From NCBI GenBank assembly GCA_002104905.1, contig MCFE01000562.1, positions 1 to 57,783 of the forward strand: a DNA stretch of 57,783 nt. Reading direction: 5' to 3'. Positions 22,810 to 34,752 of this stretch are shown in pieces. Position 1 is the first letter of the stretch. Each line of letters begins with the position of its first letter. The position numbers were made by a program, and so were the translations under genes. The DNA is from Basidiobolus meristosporus CBS 931.73 (taxonomy: Eukaryota > Basidiobolomycota > Basidiobolomycetes > Basidiobolales > Basidiobolaceae). The notes beneath the pieces were generated by a model. That model was not told the DNA's origin. It saw only the letters and a list, made by a program, of their open reading frames with translations, and ran no database searches.

Positions 22810-23799
22810 TCAGTCGTCTAGCAGGAAGGAGTCTTTCAAGGATGGCCCGAAGTTGTATCGAGAGCCGAACTTCTCTGTTCTGAAACTAGGTACGCCGGTG
22901 GGGTCATCTGGGGAGTTCGGCTCCTTCTTCAGCCCGATCGGCCTGTCTTCAGGCGATCTCTTGTTGACCTTGACCCGATCAAACACGAAGTCCACCCGAT
23001 AGTTCATCCCGTCGTTGCTATCCCAGAAGATCTGATCCCCCACCTGATACTTCACCGCAAAGAACATCGACTGCTTATTCGGCAAGATGCGGTTGAGCCG
23101 ATTACTAAGGTCGATCCGAAACTTGAATCGGTCGATCCCGCCATGGTCTGACCTGACCAACGAGTCCACGTAGTCAGCGTTGGTTTCGTCCACGCTTTTC
23201 CAATAGTTGAATGTATACCGGATGGTGATCACCTTGTAATAGCTTAGGTTTTGTACCTTGATCAGCCCTCTTAAGTCGTTCTCGTCTGGCGACAGGTCAA
23301 TCTTGTCGACGAGCACTGGTCGGGAATCACTCATGGTTCGGGCGTATATGCTAGGGGGGAAGTTGGGCAGTCGGATGGAAAGCCTGAGTTTCGTCTCGAC
23401 CTCGGGCTCGTTCTCCTCATCGGAGGAATTGGAATCTTCCACATCGGAGCTGGGATTCGAGATGACTTCAGGCCTTTCCCCCTGTTTGAATAACTTGATG
23501 TGCTCCAAGCTGGCGCCAAAGTGGACAAACTTTGTTGGAGTGGTAGGTTGCGAGCGCGAGTTACCTTTCAGCACGGGCTTTACCACCTCCCCACTCCGTT
23601 TGCGCAGCAGGGGCGGTGGTGGAATGGGGATTTTCATTCGCGGCTTTCGCGTTTGCCAACTGTGGAGTAAAGCCTCCGGGTCACTGGGTGAAACCGAGAG
23701 AGAACTCAGGGAGAAGGAGAGTCCATTGTCACTGGGCTCGATGATTCTAGGCTTGGTCTCGTCGGTCATTTTCCGACTGTCTCCATAGTGAACACTCAT
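22810..23799 (-). CDS. CBM21 domain protein, glycogen-targeting PP1 regulatory subunit
   Basis: A single-exon gene for 329 residues. Proteins of this family (Gac1/PIG1 in yeast, PPP1R3 in animals) tether the type 1 protein phosphatase catalytic subunit to glycogen so that it dephosphorylates glycogen synthase. Two signatures support the call. The first is an RVxF-type PP1-docking motif K-F-V-H-F at residues 90-94, followed by the usual SLEHIKLF. The second is a CBM21 domain at about 165-275 with LIKVQNLSYYKVITIRYT and the sugar-binding FWDSNDGMNYRV. The N-terminal third is Ser/Pro-rich with a KIPIPPPPLLRKRSG stretch, and residues 115-135 are acidic. A C-terminal SRYNFGPSL block follows the CBM. 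There is no signal peptide, so it is cytosolic. The ATG at 23799 is the only good start. Confidence 0.9.
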   Translation of the reverse strand: MSVHYGDSRKMTDETKPRIIEPSDNGLSFSLSSLSVSPSDPEALLHSWQTRKPRMKIPIPPPPLLRKRSGEVVKPVLKGNSRSQPTTPTKFVHFGASLEHIKLFKQGERPEVISNPSSDVEDSNSSDEENEPEVETKLRLSIRLPNFPPSIYARTMSDSRPVLVDKIDLSPDENDLRGLIKVQNLSYYKVITIRYTFNYWKSVDETNADYVDSLVRSDHGGIDRFKFRIDLSNRLNRILPNKQSMFFAVKYQVGDQIFWDSNDGMNYRVDFVFDRVKVNKRSPEDRPIGLKKEPNSPDDPTGVPSFRTEKFGSRYNFGPSLKDSFLLDD

Positions 23800-24729
23800 C
23801 TACGCAGTGGAAAGGAGGGGGCGCGGCTGTGGGCGTGTGGTGGTTGTAGTTGAAAGTGTGCACCAAGAGGTAGAAAAAACCAAAGTCGGGCTGCTCAAGG
23901 AAGCAGAGAGCGAATAGAGGCTGGTGAGACGATCAGATGAAGGGACTCACACTTCTATGTATATCCCTCGATGACATGTATGCCGCCAACCCAACCCAAT
24001 GTGGATGAATAGGAAATTTTCTCTACAATGGACTTGAAGCCACCCCTGAAATCCCCTCTGGATTCATTCCCGGCAACCAATGAGGATATTGCCTGGAATG
24101 AATGAATGAATGACTGTCGCTCGAGTGATTATGGGCTCAAGCGTGTCACAATGCCTATCCAAAGAGGAAATCGATTCGTGGTCGAAGTCATGATTTCGTA
24201 ATGACAATAATGATTCGTGGTACACGATCAGTGACAAGGGATGTGCCTGGTGCTGAGGAAAATGACGCTCCCGTTTCATGTGCCGTACGACAGCGTGAGC
24301 GTATGGTCTGGAAGGCGCCGCAAGAACCAAGCCGTGTCCGTGGTAATTTTCCCTCGCTCGCTCGTTTGTTCCGGATGGTCAGCGACAGAGTCCATCGTGA
24401 CCATTCCAATATCATCGTGCCAGTCTCTTCCGACAGCCATGGAGGTTCTGGGATGATCAGGCGTGGATATGCAATGTGGCGGATCAAGTGTCCGTGAAAT
24501 AAAATTATTTATTTGAATCCAATGATATGACTTGCTTCACAAACGCCTAAATTTAGAATGCATGATTGGCCGGCGGGATGGGTGAATGGGTGAGCATCCA
24601 CTGATCGTCTCGCTGGAAGCTGCGCGAAGCGGATACTAGGCTTGTGCTTGCTACTGTGAAAATGAACGCCCCTCCAAATGCTGCTATGGGAAGAAACGAA
24701 GATAGTTCGAGGCCGTTTCGCGCAAAGGG
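23800..24729. other. Intergenic region, no supported gene
   Basis: It lies between the 5' end of the CBM21 gene and the 3' end of the CBM9-like gene, both on the minus strand. Open frames near 24064-24497 exist on both strands and have no domain. A TATA-like 'tatacata' on the minus strand near 23957 could serve the CBM21 gene. Confidence 0.4.
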
Positions 24730-25934
24730 TTAGTTTTGGCAGCGCAGAAATTGCGTGTATCTATCTTGATTGATTTGCCCAAGATAGTTGTCCACCAGCA
24801 ACTCGGCCACATAAGTCTTCCCATCATCGCCAAGCTTAACGATTGGTGTTGGAGAGCAGGTGCCAAGCGCCGGCCCCTCAATCGACAAATCTCCCAAGTT
24901 GTCGGTATAGCGTTGATGAGTCTTGAAGTAGTTGGCTTGTGCGCGATAAACCTGGCCTAGTATGTAGCGGGGCAAGGCTGACACGTCCTTGGGTGTAGTA
25001 GTGGCATTGCCGGCAGAGAACCCAAATGTGCCCCAATACTCTGGATTCTGGATGTCTTGCGAATTCTGGGGCGTCCACGTCTGGGTGATGTACTTGATAT
25101 CATTCTGACTTCTCTTGAATCTTCCGCCAAAGTTTCTGGAGGGAATCACTCTGACATAGATAGCGTGTCAGCGGTGGGACATGACGTGAGCAAGCAGGGG
25201 TATCACTTACACAAGGATATTAATGGAGCTCCGATTTGGATCTAAATCGTTGCTGTCAAATTCATTTTCATCCCCTCGTTTCTGAGTAACGTCCAGTTTG
25301 TTGATGGGCAGTGCCCATTCCACCGTCCAGGATCTCTCTAGTTTGTTGGCGCGGGAGGCAATCCTGTACCCACCAGACCCCTGTATTTTGATGGCTTTTT
25401 TCGACTGGGAGCCCAAAGTCCATGAAGTGCTGTTGCGGCCATTATTAGCTGGTGGCTTATCCCAAAGAAGTTGCTCGGTTTGACCATAAGGATTGGTCAT
25501 GATTTGCTTGTAGTTATGGTTCGTACTACGGGGGTTGTAGAAGATTCCTAGTTTGCTCAAGCCAAACACTAGCGGGGACAGTATTTTTGTTAGAATCCAT
25601 AGAAACCTGATTAAATGTAAACCGACCAACATTCATCTAGGTCCTTGCTGGCTAGGGGATTCTTCAACTCACAGCCAATATAGATATACTGGGAATCCTG
25701 CAACATCTTGAATCTAGATTGAACGTTGCTACTCTGAGAGGCGCCATCCTGGATGTCACCAAAATATGCGGACCACTTGACTGCTTCCCATGCCGGCTCA
25801 TTCAAATTGCCATCTACCTCTATCGGAGCAAAAGTTTTTTGGGAAAAGTAGCTCTTTGGTAAGGTGACATTGCAATCGCTGGCCAGGGATGAGGCCACCA
25901 TAGCGCTGATAAGGAGTAAAGTCGAGTACCACAT
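24730..25934 (-). CDS. Secreted CBM9-like carbohydrate-binding protein
   Basis: Three exons (25934-25631, 25568-25211, 25150-24730; introns of 62 and 60 nt) give 360 residues. The N-terminus MWYSTLLLISAMVASSLASDC is a clear signal peptide. Residues about 30-235 match the family 9 carbohydrate-binding-like fold (CBM9/DOMON-related), with the characteristic opening FAPIEVDGNLNEPAWEAVKW, a strand QYIYIGCELKN, and later SWTVEWALPINKL followed by the closing RVIPSRNF-like strand (the exon junction makes it VVIPSRNF). The remaining 120 residues contain WGTFGFSAGNA and further sequence I do not recognise. No glycosidase catalytic domain is fused, so the likely role is extracellular binding of a polysaccharide or glycoprotein; the ligand is unknown. 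A TATA box lies at 26008-26015, about 75 nt upstream of the ATG. Confidence 0.85.
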
Positions 25935-26007
25935 GGCGATGAGTAAGTTTGGATGCTTTGAATGAAGTGTGGGTAATTTGACTGCTGTGTCGCTGTACTA
26001 TGGGTGG

Positions 26008-26015
26008 GTTATATA
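26008..26015 (-). promoter_or_regulatory. TATA box (TATATAAC) of CBM9-like gene
   Basis: On the minus strand TATATAAC is 74 nt upstream of the ATG at 25934, giving a predicted short leader of about 45 nt. It is the best core-promoter match in the interval. Confidence 0.45.
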
Positions 26016-26568
26016 CATATACTGCTTGGTAGACTTTTGCCTGCATCTCCTTACGATTACGTTGAAGGGCTGAGGAGGTCCAAATCTAAGCCTAAACCCA
26101 AGAGTTAGCCTCAGCCGACAACATCCAGATATCCACCATATATGGCAAGTCGGCTCAAATCACATTGATAGGATCCACAACTATGACACCATGGATCAAG
26201 TATGACCGGCCTACCATAAGGGAAAATACATTATCCCAACGATTTCTACTTCGATGTGCAATGTGTCAATCGAATGGCAAATAACCAGTCCACTTAAAAT
26301 AGTAGCGTAAAATTACCAAGCACCCACCGACCATTCCATAGATCAGAGTTGACTTATAAGCAACATTCTATTTGGGTATTTATTCTAAGAATACGTATAT
26401 ACAGCATTGTCAAGGTAAGCCTAGTCTAAGTTTGTAAAGGTGGCTTCTATACCGATAAATTAAGGAACGAGCGTCTATTTGTTAAAGAGATGGAAGGAGT
26501 CGAAGTGTGTGAACCAGTATTTTGATTTTTACATCAGGTTCACCACCTTTCGAATTTGTAGTACGTAT

Positions 26569-26874
26569 CTAAGCGGTGTCTCCCTTAAGGAAAGTACGCA
26601 AACTTTTGTCAAGAAGACCGGCGATTTTGGCGTATGCAACCTTCTCCTCGGATGTACACTCACTCAAGCTAGCAGGCGCTAGGAAAGTCTCTAGTTCGTG
26701 TAGTGAGTTGACATACAGTTCTGAGTCGGAGTAATACAGAGTAGATTCATCCGAGTCTATCGAGTCCTCCTGTTCATGAAAGTCTTCAAGTTCATGTTTG
26801 GCGGTGGTTTGCATCTTAGGCAATGAAGAATGACGCTTCAAGGAGGAGAATGGGTTGATGGTGAATAGCTTCAT
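26569..26874 (-). CDS. Small acidic serine-rich hypothetical protein
   Basis: An uninterrupted 101-codon frame from ATG to TAG. I do not recognise it. The start MKLFTINPFSSLKRHSSL is basic and hydrophobic. Residues 27-65 are acidic and rich in Ser, Tyr, Asp and Glu (EDFHEQEDSIDSDEST), with possible CK2-type sites. The C-terminal 40 residues look helical (EEKVAYAKIAGLLDKSLRTF). No signal peptide or membrane segment is evident. A strong TATAAAAG lies 155 nt upstream. The TATA box and biased composition support a real gene, but there is no homology evidence. Confidence 0.5.
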   Translation of the reverse strand: MKLFTINPFSSLKRHSSLPKMQTTAKHELEDFHEQEDSIDSDESTLYYSDSELYVNSLHELETFLAPASLSECTSEEKVAYAKIAGLLDKSLRTFLKGDTA

Positions 26875-27028
26875 TCAGGTATGCGTCTATTTGTCTATTA
26901 GTTGTGGGAAATGAAGCCGACGGCACAAACAGGTAGGAATGTAGTGGATGAGGAATGAGACTGTACACAGAATCTATAGGGTTGGACTTGTACTGATTAC
27001 TTTTGACATTCCCATGTCTTTGTTGGTC

Positions 27029-27036
27029 CTTTTATA
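27029..27036 (-). promoter_or_regulatory. TATA box (TATAAAAG)
   Basis: On the minus strand TATAAAAG is followed by GGACC and lies 155 nt before the ATG at 26874. The expected start of transcription is near 27000. It supports the small 26569-26874 gene. Confidence 0.45.
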
Positions 27037-29668
27037 TCTGAAAACCCTGATATTTTGGCAGCCACAAACATTTCTATGGCTGTCCATGTTTGTAAGGACC
27101 GGCTCCAGAATCCAATCATTGTCATTGGTACCATTCTCCAGATTCCAGGAAACGTAAAAATTGGTCACTAGTCAAAATATCCATATATGGTTAGCCTTGA
27201 GGTTCGATTGGCTCTGGGCAGCCAAAGATAGAAATTGGAAGGATCTCTTGCGTCTCTTTTTCTTACAAAATCCGCCTGACCAGTAGAAGCGGAATTTCGG
27301 CATTTGATATGCCCATTCTATATACTCAGAAGCCTACATAAGGGATATCGCAGAGCTGACTTGACCCATAGATATCTGTTAAAGTTGGTCAGCAACAATC
27401 TGGACGGACTATCCGATGTGTTGACTTATTTCGCGGTAACCAATCGGTAGGCGGGATCTTGGCCAAAGAATCGATTTAGTTAGACTGTGAGGTGAGACTA
27501 CACTACTCACTCGCCAATTTTACCAAGGATTCCGTTTTCCAGGATGCTCCAGTTTGCATGGAATAATCCCGGAAACTTTTTCCATGCATCTGAAATTTCG
27601 AGAAATTACCGAACATGTATGATAGCGGGTTGATCCTCGGTCAATCGCTCCCACTATATTAGAGCATCCTACAAGCGCCATTGATTGTAAATATAGTGTA
27701 TCGCTGGAGATAAGCTCTACTATGTCAGGATGGCTGAACCGCGGAGCCCGAATTCAGCAAATTCTACCAGGGACCATGGATCACCTGCTGCGCATTTTTT
27801 GTATGGACGGATCCCAGAAACTATTCGAACTGGGCTATTCGGAATGGATGTAGGCCGTGCCTCAGCAAAACGCATTCACCACTCTCTGCTTTTCTTGGCA
27901 TGCTGTCTCAGCCTCTATGCCTCCCAAAACCTCGGCCGCAACCTGATTTGGAGATAACTGGACGGAGTGGAATACACCTAGCTCGAAAGTAAAGCATAGA
28001 GTTGATTATAATCGAAGACATCGCAAGTAAATCCCTCGCATCCACATGTAATCATCGCAAATGGTGAGCACTGATTACCATTGAAGGCATCCTGGCGAAT
28101 GCGCTACCAATGTACCGCACGTGAGAATTGGCGAACGTAGCCCAACTGACGGAGTAGATACGCCCTTACACATGCACCCTAGTTATTGAATCACTTTTAT
28201 CCCAAACAAACGAAGTCACCTGGTAACCCTCAGAATAGCATGGTGAAGCTAACCTGAGAGCGAGCGTACCGCATCGCCCATTCCATGAAATGCTGTTGGT
28301 TTAGAGTTAGACAATATTTCGCTAACTATGCGTATATTAAAAGTCAATGTTAAGCAAAAACCCACAAAATGATCGAAACATAATGGCTATTCTGGAGTGG
28401 CTGATGAGCTATTAGCTAATTGAGATCACCCAGTTACTCCTTTTAGCTAATAATGGCTTGGGAGATGTGCACAAAGTTGGATTCTAAGTGAAACAAAATG
28501 AATCCGACTTGGCGAATTCATTATAATAATGTAGCTTAGTGCCAAATAGGGCAGATAATCACTTATAGAGGTTACATCGTCCTCTGGGCTTTCGTGAAGC
28601 TGAGCCAAGAACTCCATAAATGTATGCAACTAAATCATCCATGATTAGCCCGATGCACTAGATATGAGCTTCCTGATTGGTCAGATCCTCCTTCGTTCAG
28701 TTGCATGCCTTGCTCACAAATTAACCAGATTATAGTCCCAATCTACATCAGACCAGCCGCCATACCGAGTAGAAACGAAAATGTTCAGTTACAATGCAGT
28801 TAACTTACCCACACTCGTCCTCAACTCATTTAAGCAGGTGTGTGGGATACTTCGCAATATGGATAGAGTTTTTTTAGCTTCCACCTGACAGATTTACACG
28901 AAATTCACCGAGTCAAATGACCTGGGAATTGATATCTGGCCGAAGGTGGCCAATCACTTCACCAGCAAAGTATCTGTGCAACATGCTCCTCTACATCCTA
29001 TTTGTGTTGTGTTCCTGAGGAATCATGTCGGGCTTGGAAGAGCCATCGGATACAATGACTCAACACTGTATACTACGCGGAAGTGCTGGGTGTGGTGCGT
29101 ACGCCGTATGTGGGCCATTCACAGGACGATAATGGGCCCCTTGATGAAGTGAAATCCAGCTATGCAACATTGATCCTCACAACCATACATACTTGGTTAA
29201 GTTAGCGTGGCTATAAATGGGAGTAAGTTAGATGAGCACCTACACGATTGATCATAAATGTTGATGTTAATTTGAGGTTACACTGATTCGCCATCTTATT
29301 GGTCCGTTGATGTTGGAATGATATATGTCTTGGAAATTAGTGACCACCATTCGAAGTACACCCAAGTGATTTTATGGATCCGTGACTACTAAAGCTTACT
29401 TCTATTGAAGACAAGCAGGTTCATGCATGAAAGTGGGGGTAGTTTTTGGGGCCGAAGAGTGGGTCACCCGTTTGATCCTTGATATTGTATCCCCCATTAG
29501 TAGCAGTGCAGAATCCGGCTTATTACTTTTACAACTCTTTTTAATACCATCCATACTATTTAGAACTGTACTCTATCCCACATACTTGGTATATACGGAT
29601 TGTTAGAGAGTTGCCATATATTCCCTTCATATAGTAGACTCTGTTTCCCCTACGTTCGCTAAAAGTCA
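27037..29668. other. Intergenic region, no supported gene
   Basis: About 2.6 kb without a gene I can support. Short frames (27730-27957, 28946-29152) have no domain and poor context. The segment directly upstream of the RhoGEF gene contains TATA-like motifs (catatattc near 29611, catatagtag near 29629). Confidence 0.4.
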
Positions 29669-32600
29669 ATGCTTAGTTCCGAGAGTTTCGAAGCCAACAG
29701 CGACGCCATTAGGTTGGCTCGTCATCAGAGTGTGCCGGCTGTTGCTTCCCGAGCGAATTTTGAAGTAAACACTTACGTCTCAACTCAAACTTCTTGGAGA
29801 TACTAACCTCTTTCTCACCTCAGAAGCCTTTGTCTACATTCAACCGGCTGTCTTTGATGTTTCGCGGGGCTACGGTAGGCTCGGATGGTGCGCTTTCATT
29901 TTCCCAGACGCTGACCTTCTTTACGTATTTAGCAACCAAGCGCCGTCCAGACCAACCCAAAAAAGGTAACAACGGAGCACCCTTGAGGCTTCTCCGAAAG
30001 TCACTGATATATTTTTTTAGAGTAATAAGGGTATAGAAAAGGCGTTGTCTCAACTCATTGAGCTGGAAAAAGATTGTATCAATAATTTATCGGTAATCAT
30101 TCAGGTTGGTAGTTACTATAAGACTGTCTTCTCTACAGGGAAAAATACGCAGGTACTTATTATGAATCATTGATGCCAGTGTTCGGAGGACGTCTTGCGG
30201 AAGAAGCACTTGCTTTCTCCCGCAAAAATAGATAACTTGTTGGGCAACTTTCCGGACCTCTTTGAGGTTCATCACAGTTTTTTGGAGGTGAGGGTTTGAT
30301 CGATCACTCGTAACTATTGTTGGTCATTAACGCCTTCACATTACTAGCAACTTGAAGAAATTGAGAAGGGTGCAGATAATCATGGTGGACTGGGATATGC
30401 TATTATGCAAATGGTACGTCGTATACTTTTAGTGACCGGGTCCGATTAATCATATTAACACTAGTTATTAGATGAACAAATTGGATACACCATACACGAA
30501 GTGCTGTGAACTCCAAGTCAAAAGTCTAGACGCTTGTGAAGAGGTGTTCGATAATGCGTTGGTTCGCAACTTCTTAAAGGAGGCTGGTCTGCATGGCTCT
30601 GACGATTCGCTACATACCTACATGGCTAACCCATTCGACACGTTGTTCAAATACAGAGAGTTGTTCATGGTGGGTTGAACCCTGAAAGGTTGTCCACCTT
30701 ATATTCAGCTGACTTTCACGCTTTAGAGTGTCTGTAACGATGTAGATCCTGGGGACTTGGAGTATGCTCTGTTTCTATCCGCCAGCGATAAGATCAATAG
30801 GTTGTCGCAAATTGCTAGTACTGCACAGACTAACTGGAAGGATTGGAAAAAAGTCAAGGACATTCAAGCAAAATTGGACTTTTCTGAGCTCAATTCTGCT
30901 CCACAAGTACGTGTTCCATACATTTCAGCTAAACTCTAGTAGAAGCCATTTAACGTTTGCTTATTTTGTAGTCGCGTCGGTTGTCGCTTCGACCTGATCT
31001 TAATATATCTCACAATGATTTTGCTGGTCTACGTAAGGTGCTTCGAGACGATAGATTCGTACGTGTTGAAGGCGAGGCCAACCCCACGGAGCAGCCTATT
31101 GCTTTGATTCTCTTGACCGACTTATTGTTGCTATGTGAACCAAAGCAAAAGGATGAGCAAGAAATCTATTGCCTACTGAAACCTCCCCTCCCTCTGGAGA
31201 ACGCCTCCCTAGAGCCATATTTTGGTGAAGACCCAGATGGTACGGCATGTCCATTGAATGCAACTGGATTCTTGACTGACAATATGTATTTCTTGTCATC
31301 GAGCAGGAAGGTGTATGGAACTAGACATCGAAGGGGATGAGAGAATCTTACTACGCGCATCGGAAGGGACTGATAAGGACTCATGGCTTCAGGAATTCAA
31401 AACCTACCAGATTGCCAAATTGCTTGAAGAGACCTACAACAGTGAGAGACGTCTTTGTTTGCCCAACCCAAATGATTCTCTAACATGATCTTCAGTTCTA
31501 GACTTTGACGATCAAGAAGACGACGATGACCTTGATAATCGGAACACCATGACCGATTTCAATCCCGACATGGGAGACACCGCAATGGTGTTGGATTCGA
31601 TCAAGCAAACCCTTGATTCCCTAAAGGATGATATCTCTTACCCGAATCAACGATTTAGCTTAGATCCATCCTCGATCAACTTTGATTCCATCTCGTTCAC
31701 TGACGAGCCTATATCTATATCAGAGACGGACGACCGTGCTAGTCTTCATTCGCCCATCAGTGAGCCGCCTGCACCTGAAAAGAGAGCAAGCCTGGTTCTA
31801 TCTCCGGTGGATATCAGCTTTGATAGCTCAATAGAATCAGAAGAGCCCTCAGCCAATATCAGATCATCCATCATCTCTTTAAAGAATGATTACTTCAACA
31901 ATCCAGAGTTGCTCACCAGATCCTCCACTGAGCCTTCGGACTTGGAATCTCCAAAATCCATTGCCGATCGGAGATCCAAAACCGAGTCGAAGATTGATTT
32001 CTTCTCGCCTGATTTCAAACTGCCGACGATGGAAACAGCGAAGGAAGAGCCCACCAGCCCAGTCACCACCGAATCCACGTTTGCTAGGCTCTCCAGACGC
32101 ATCAGCACGCTTTCAAGAAGATCCAGTTTGCCGTCAGAACCAACCATTGAAGCTGTGGAACCGAGAAGCGTGCCGCAACCACTTCCTTCGACCAACTTCA
32201 TGCAACAGAAGCTGAATACTCAACCAGCCTCACCGACCGAAGAATACCCCGAGATATCCCAGAAATCACCAACATTTATGGAGCCAGACAACGAGCTTCG
32301 CTCCGAACTCAGCTTTTCAGAAATGCCAAAGGTAAGCTGGAGCCCGTCGACATTCTGAGGAGTTGTCCTCATTAAACAACCCTTCATTTAGCGTCGAAGT
32401 CTCGCCCAGCGCATCATGGACAATCCTAGGCTCTCCCACCTTTGGAATCGCAACAGAGCCTCCACCAGTTCTATGTCTTCCATTTCATCGGTAAGCACCA
32501 TCGCCACTATCATCGACTCCAAATATGTGAGTGAAGCATGCGACATAGCACAGTGGTGCGGGGATCATTGGGGCCGAGTTGGTCAATGTGTACTCGAGGT

Positions 32601-33276
32601 ACGAGAAACTTCCGCGCGCAAAAGTTGCATCGCATTGCTCACGGAGGGTACTCAGAGGCAGATACTGAACGCCTGGATCCTTCCGGACACGATCATCGAG
32701 CGTTCGGATAAGGCAGATGTGATCATTGTATGCCAGATCAGCCGCAAAACGGCCAAGTACCGCATTCGGTCGGATGACGAGACAGAGGCAGATGAGATCT
32801 ACGAGGTGTTGATGACCGAGAAGGAATTCAGCACTCCGCAGTCCAACGAATACCCAGCAAACGACACCTTCATCTCCAGATCGGACTCACTGCTGACTAC
32901 CAAGTCGGTCGCTGATGAAGTCCGATGTGTCTTCGAATCTAAATGCAAGTTGTTCCTCTTAGAAGATGGAACTTCGTGGGCTCGTCTTGGGTCAACCATT
33001 GTCCAGCTCATGGTTGCCTTCCCATCACAACGAATGAAGCTTGTTGTAGAGTCCACGAAATCCCGAAGAACTCTGATCAACGCTGATGTCCCAGACAGAG
33101 GGGTTGAGAGAAGACAGAAAAGAATCATCATCACGATACTAGACGAAAAGAAGCTTTCGCATGTCCATCTGTTGACATTCAAGAACATCACCGTCGCCAC
33201 TCACCTGTTCGAGCTGCTTACCAACAAAGATGGAGGTCTCAGATACACTCGTTCGCTGAGCATGTACGAGGGATAG
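29669..33276 (+). CDS. Rho guanine nucleotide exchange factor (DH-PH) with C-terminal PH-like modules
   Basis: Eleven predicted exons: 29669-29764, 29824-29965, 30037-30104, 30180-30287, 30348-30413, 30472-30669, 30727-30906, 30972-31239, 31307-31441, 31496-32331, 32392-33276. They give 993 residues. RhoGEFs swap GDP for GTP on Rho/Rac/Cdc42 GTPases to control polarity, actin and wall synthesis. The DH domain (about 80-275) shows KALSQLIELEKDCINNL (CR1), then KIDNLLGNFPDLFEVHHSFL, and a C-terminal helix ending LSASDKINRLSQIA. The usual Q-R-hydrophobic-P-RY box is replaced by a degenerate DTLFKYRELFM. A PH domain (about 300-415) follows: IALILLTDLLLLCE ... RILLRASEGTDKDSWLQEF. Residues 425-700 are a Ser/Thr/Pro-rich disordered linker. 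The C-terminal 290 residues hold two beta-rich blocks, the second (ESKCKLFLLEDGTSWARLG) resembling a RanBD/PH fold. Exons 2-3 are the least certain. Confidence 0.8.
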
Positions 33277-33354
33277 AATGGCTTGCGCGAAATCCTTGCC
33301 ACACCGTTACCGCAGCGAAGTATTCTATTCTGTTATAATTTAATGCGCTGTACT

Positions 33355-33365
33355 CCCCCCCCCCC
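33355..33365 (+). repeat. Poly-C homopolymer (11 nt)
   Basis: Eleven consecutive C residues lie 80 nt downstream of the RhoGEF stop, probably in its 3' UTR. Its length is likely to vary or be mis-sequenced. Confidence 0.8.
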
Positions 33366-34631
33366 ACAGAAAGTCTATTGTAGATTATTATTAGGTACCA
33401 AACCCAGTAAGCCCAATTTTATCAGCCCCTTGACAATGCATATCACCGCTACAGGTTTCCATAACCCTTATTCATACCGTAGTACATGATGGGGCATATA
33501 ATAAAATCCACTACTCAGCAAATGCTTCACAGCAGCTACTGGCTTTGTGCATAAATTCGCCACCTCGTCCAGAGAGATAAAGGTCATATTCGCAGAGTCA
33601 TGTGGAAATGACCACGAGGTGTAGCCGGGGCGTTCCCACCTGAGTTGCTGACCTATACATATAGTACCATAGGTTGGCTGAGCACAACCGCTCAAACACT
33701 ACATCCATTCTGGTGGCCAGATGCAGGCCCTGAATTCAATTTTCCCCTTCCCACAAAGGGCACATAATTAGCCTCACTCCCCAAACCCACCCCAAAAGTG
33801 TTACAGTTCCAGGAAAATCGGTTGTTTCAAGAGACGGATCAAGTGTCACTGTTGCCTCGTATTCAACATTTACCATGAGTGTGTGTCCAGATATGCCCAG
33901 ATATTGTACCCAGGATTTTCAAGTCAACATAGGCTTTACTCAGGCAAGAATGGCTGGACTCTAGACCATCATCCTTGCACACATACTACTACTAAATCTC
34001 CAACCACATGCAAGCCCCCACGATCTATAGCATAAATCAAGCCTCTCTAGTCAAGCTCACTGCTTCGAAATCCATCTATAGCCTTCATTCCTTTGTTTTT
34101 GGTCTACCCTGGGAAACGGTTGATTCCTTCACTGTGGTATGGCGTCCGGCACGGATAGCTATTGGTCCCGCTAAAAATGGAGTATTTATGCCCCAATTAT
34201 CACATTACTACTTATGCTGTCTGCTTTACCAAATCATGCCATTTGATATTGGTTGTTAGTAGACATTCAGGACATGGAGGCCAGGTGGAGGTGGACCTTG
34301 GTGATCCAACTCCACATAAAAACTAGCTTATAATATAGTAAACGTAACATCAACGGGCTGGTGGGAATGAACGATCTTTGTGACTGTCCACTTTAATCGC
34401 CAACTATGAATCATGCTTAAACTCATTCAGAGACCAAAACTAATTATGAAAAGTAAAGATAAGCAACCCTTCCCTAGCCCCTGAGCCAAATCCGGCTTGG
34501 AAATGGCGATGCTGAGATGAATAGATGTTCTTCAAACTCCAAGGCTTCGGGTGCCTTACATAGCGTCCACATTATAGTTAAGGTGACGCCGCATCGCTTG
34601 GCAGATCCCAAATTAACTTTCATTCGATGCA

Positions 34632-34639
34632 TATAAATA
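34632..34639 (+). promoter_or_regulatory. TATA box (TATAAATA) of serpin gene
   Basis: TATAAATA lies 114 nt upstream of the first ATG (34753). A second TATAAAAT at 34731-34738 would place the transcription start near 34760 and favour the in-frame ATG at 34780 instead. Two alternative core promoters are therefore possible. Confidence 0.45.
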
Positions 34640-34752
34640 GCTCTGCGATGACGTTTCGAGGCCACCGAAATGGTTACATGATCGCCTAGAAAGGATAACC
34701 GACAAAGACGACGCCACAGGTTGGTTCTCATATAAAATGCCTTGAAAATCCG

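Larger units (their letters stand above)
33277..34752. other. Intergenic region between RhoGEF and serpin
   Basis: No supported gene. It contains an 11-base cytosine run (33355-33365) just after the RhoGEF stop codon and two TATA-like boxes just upstream of the serpin start. Confidence 0.45.

Noticed and set aside
31240-31340. Frameshift in the PH domain of the RhoGEF
   Set aside because: A 67-nt GT-AG intron (31240-31306) with a CTGAC branch-like site restores the frame and gives DGRCMELDIEGDERI.
29820-33276. Exo84 or other exocyst subunit
   Set aside because: The PH domain alone suggested this, but the preceding KALSQLIELE... helical domain and the DH-then-PH order fit a RhoGEF better.
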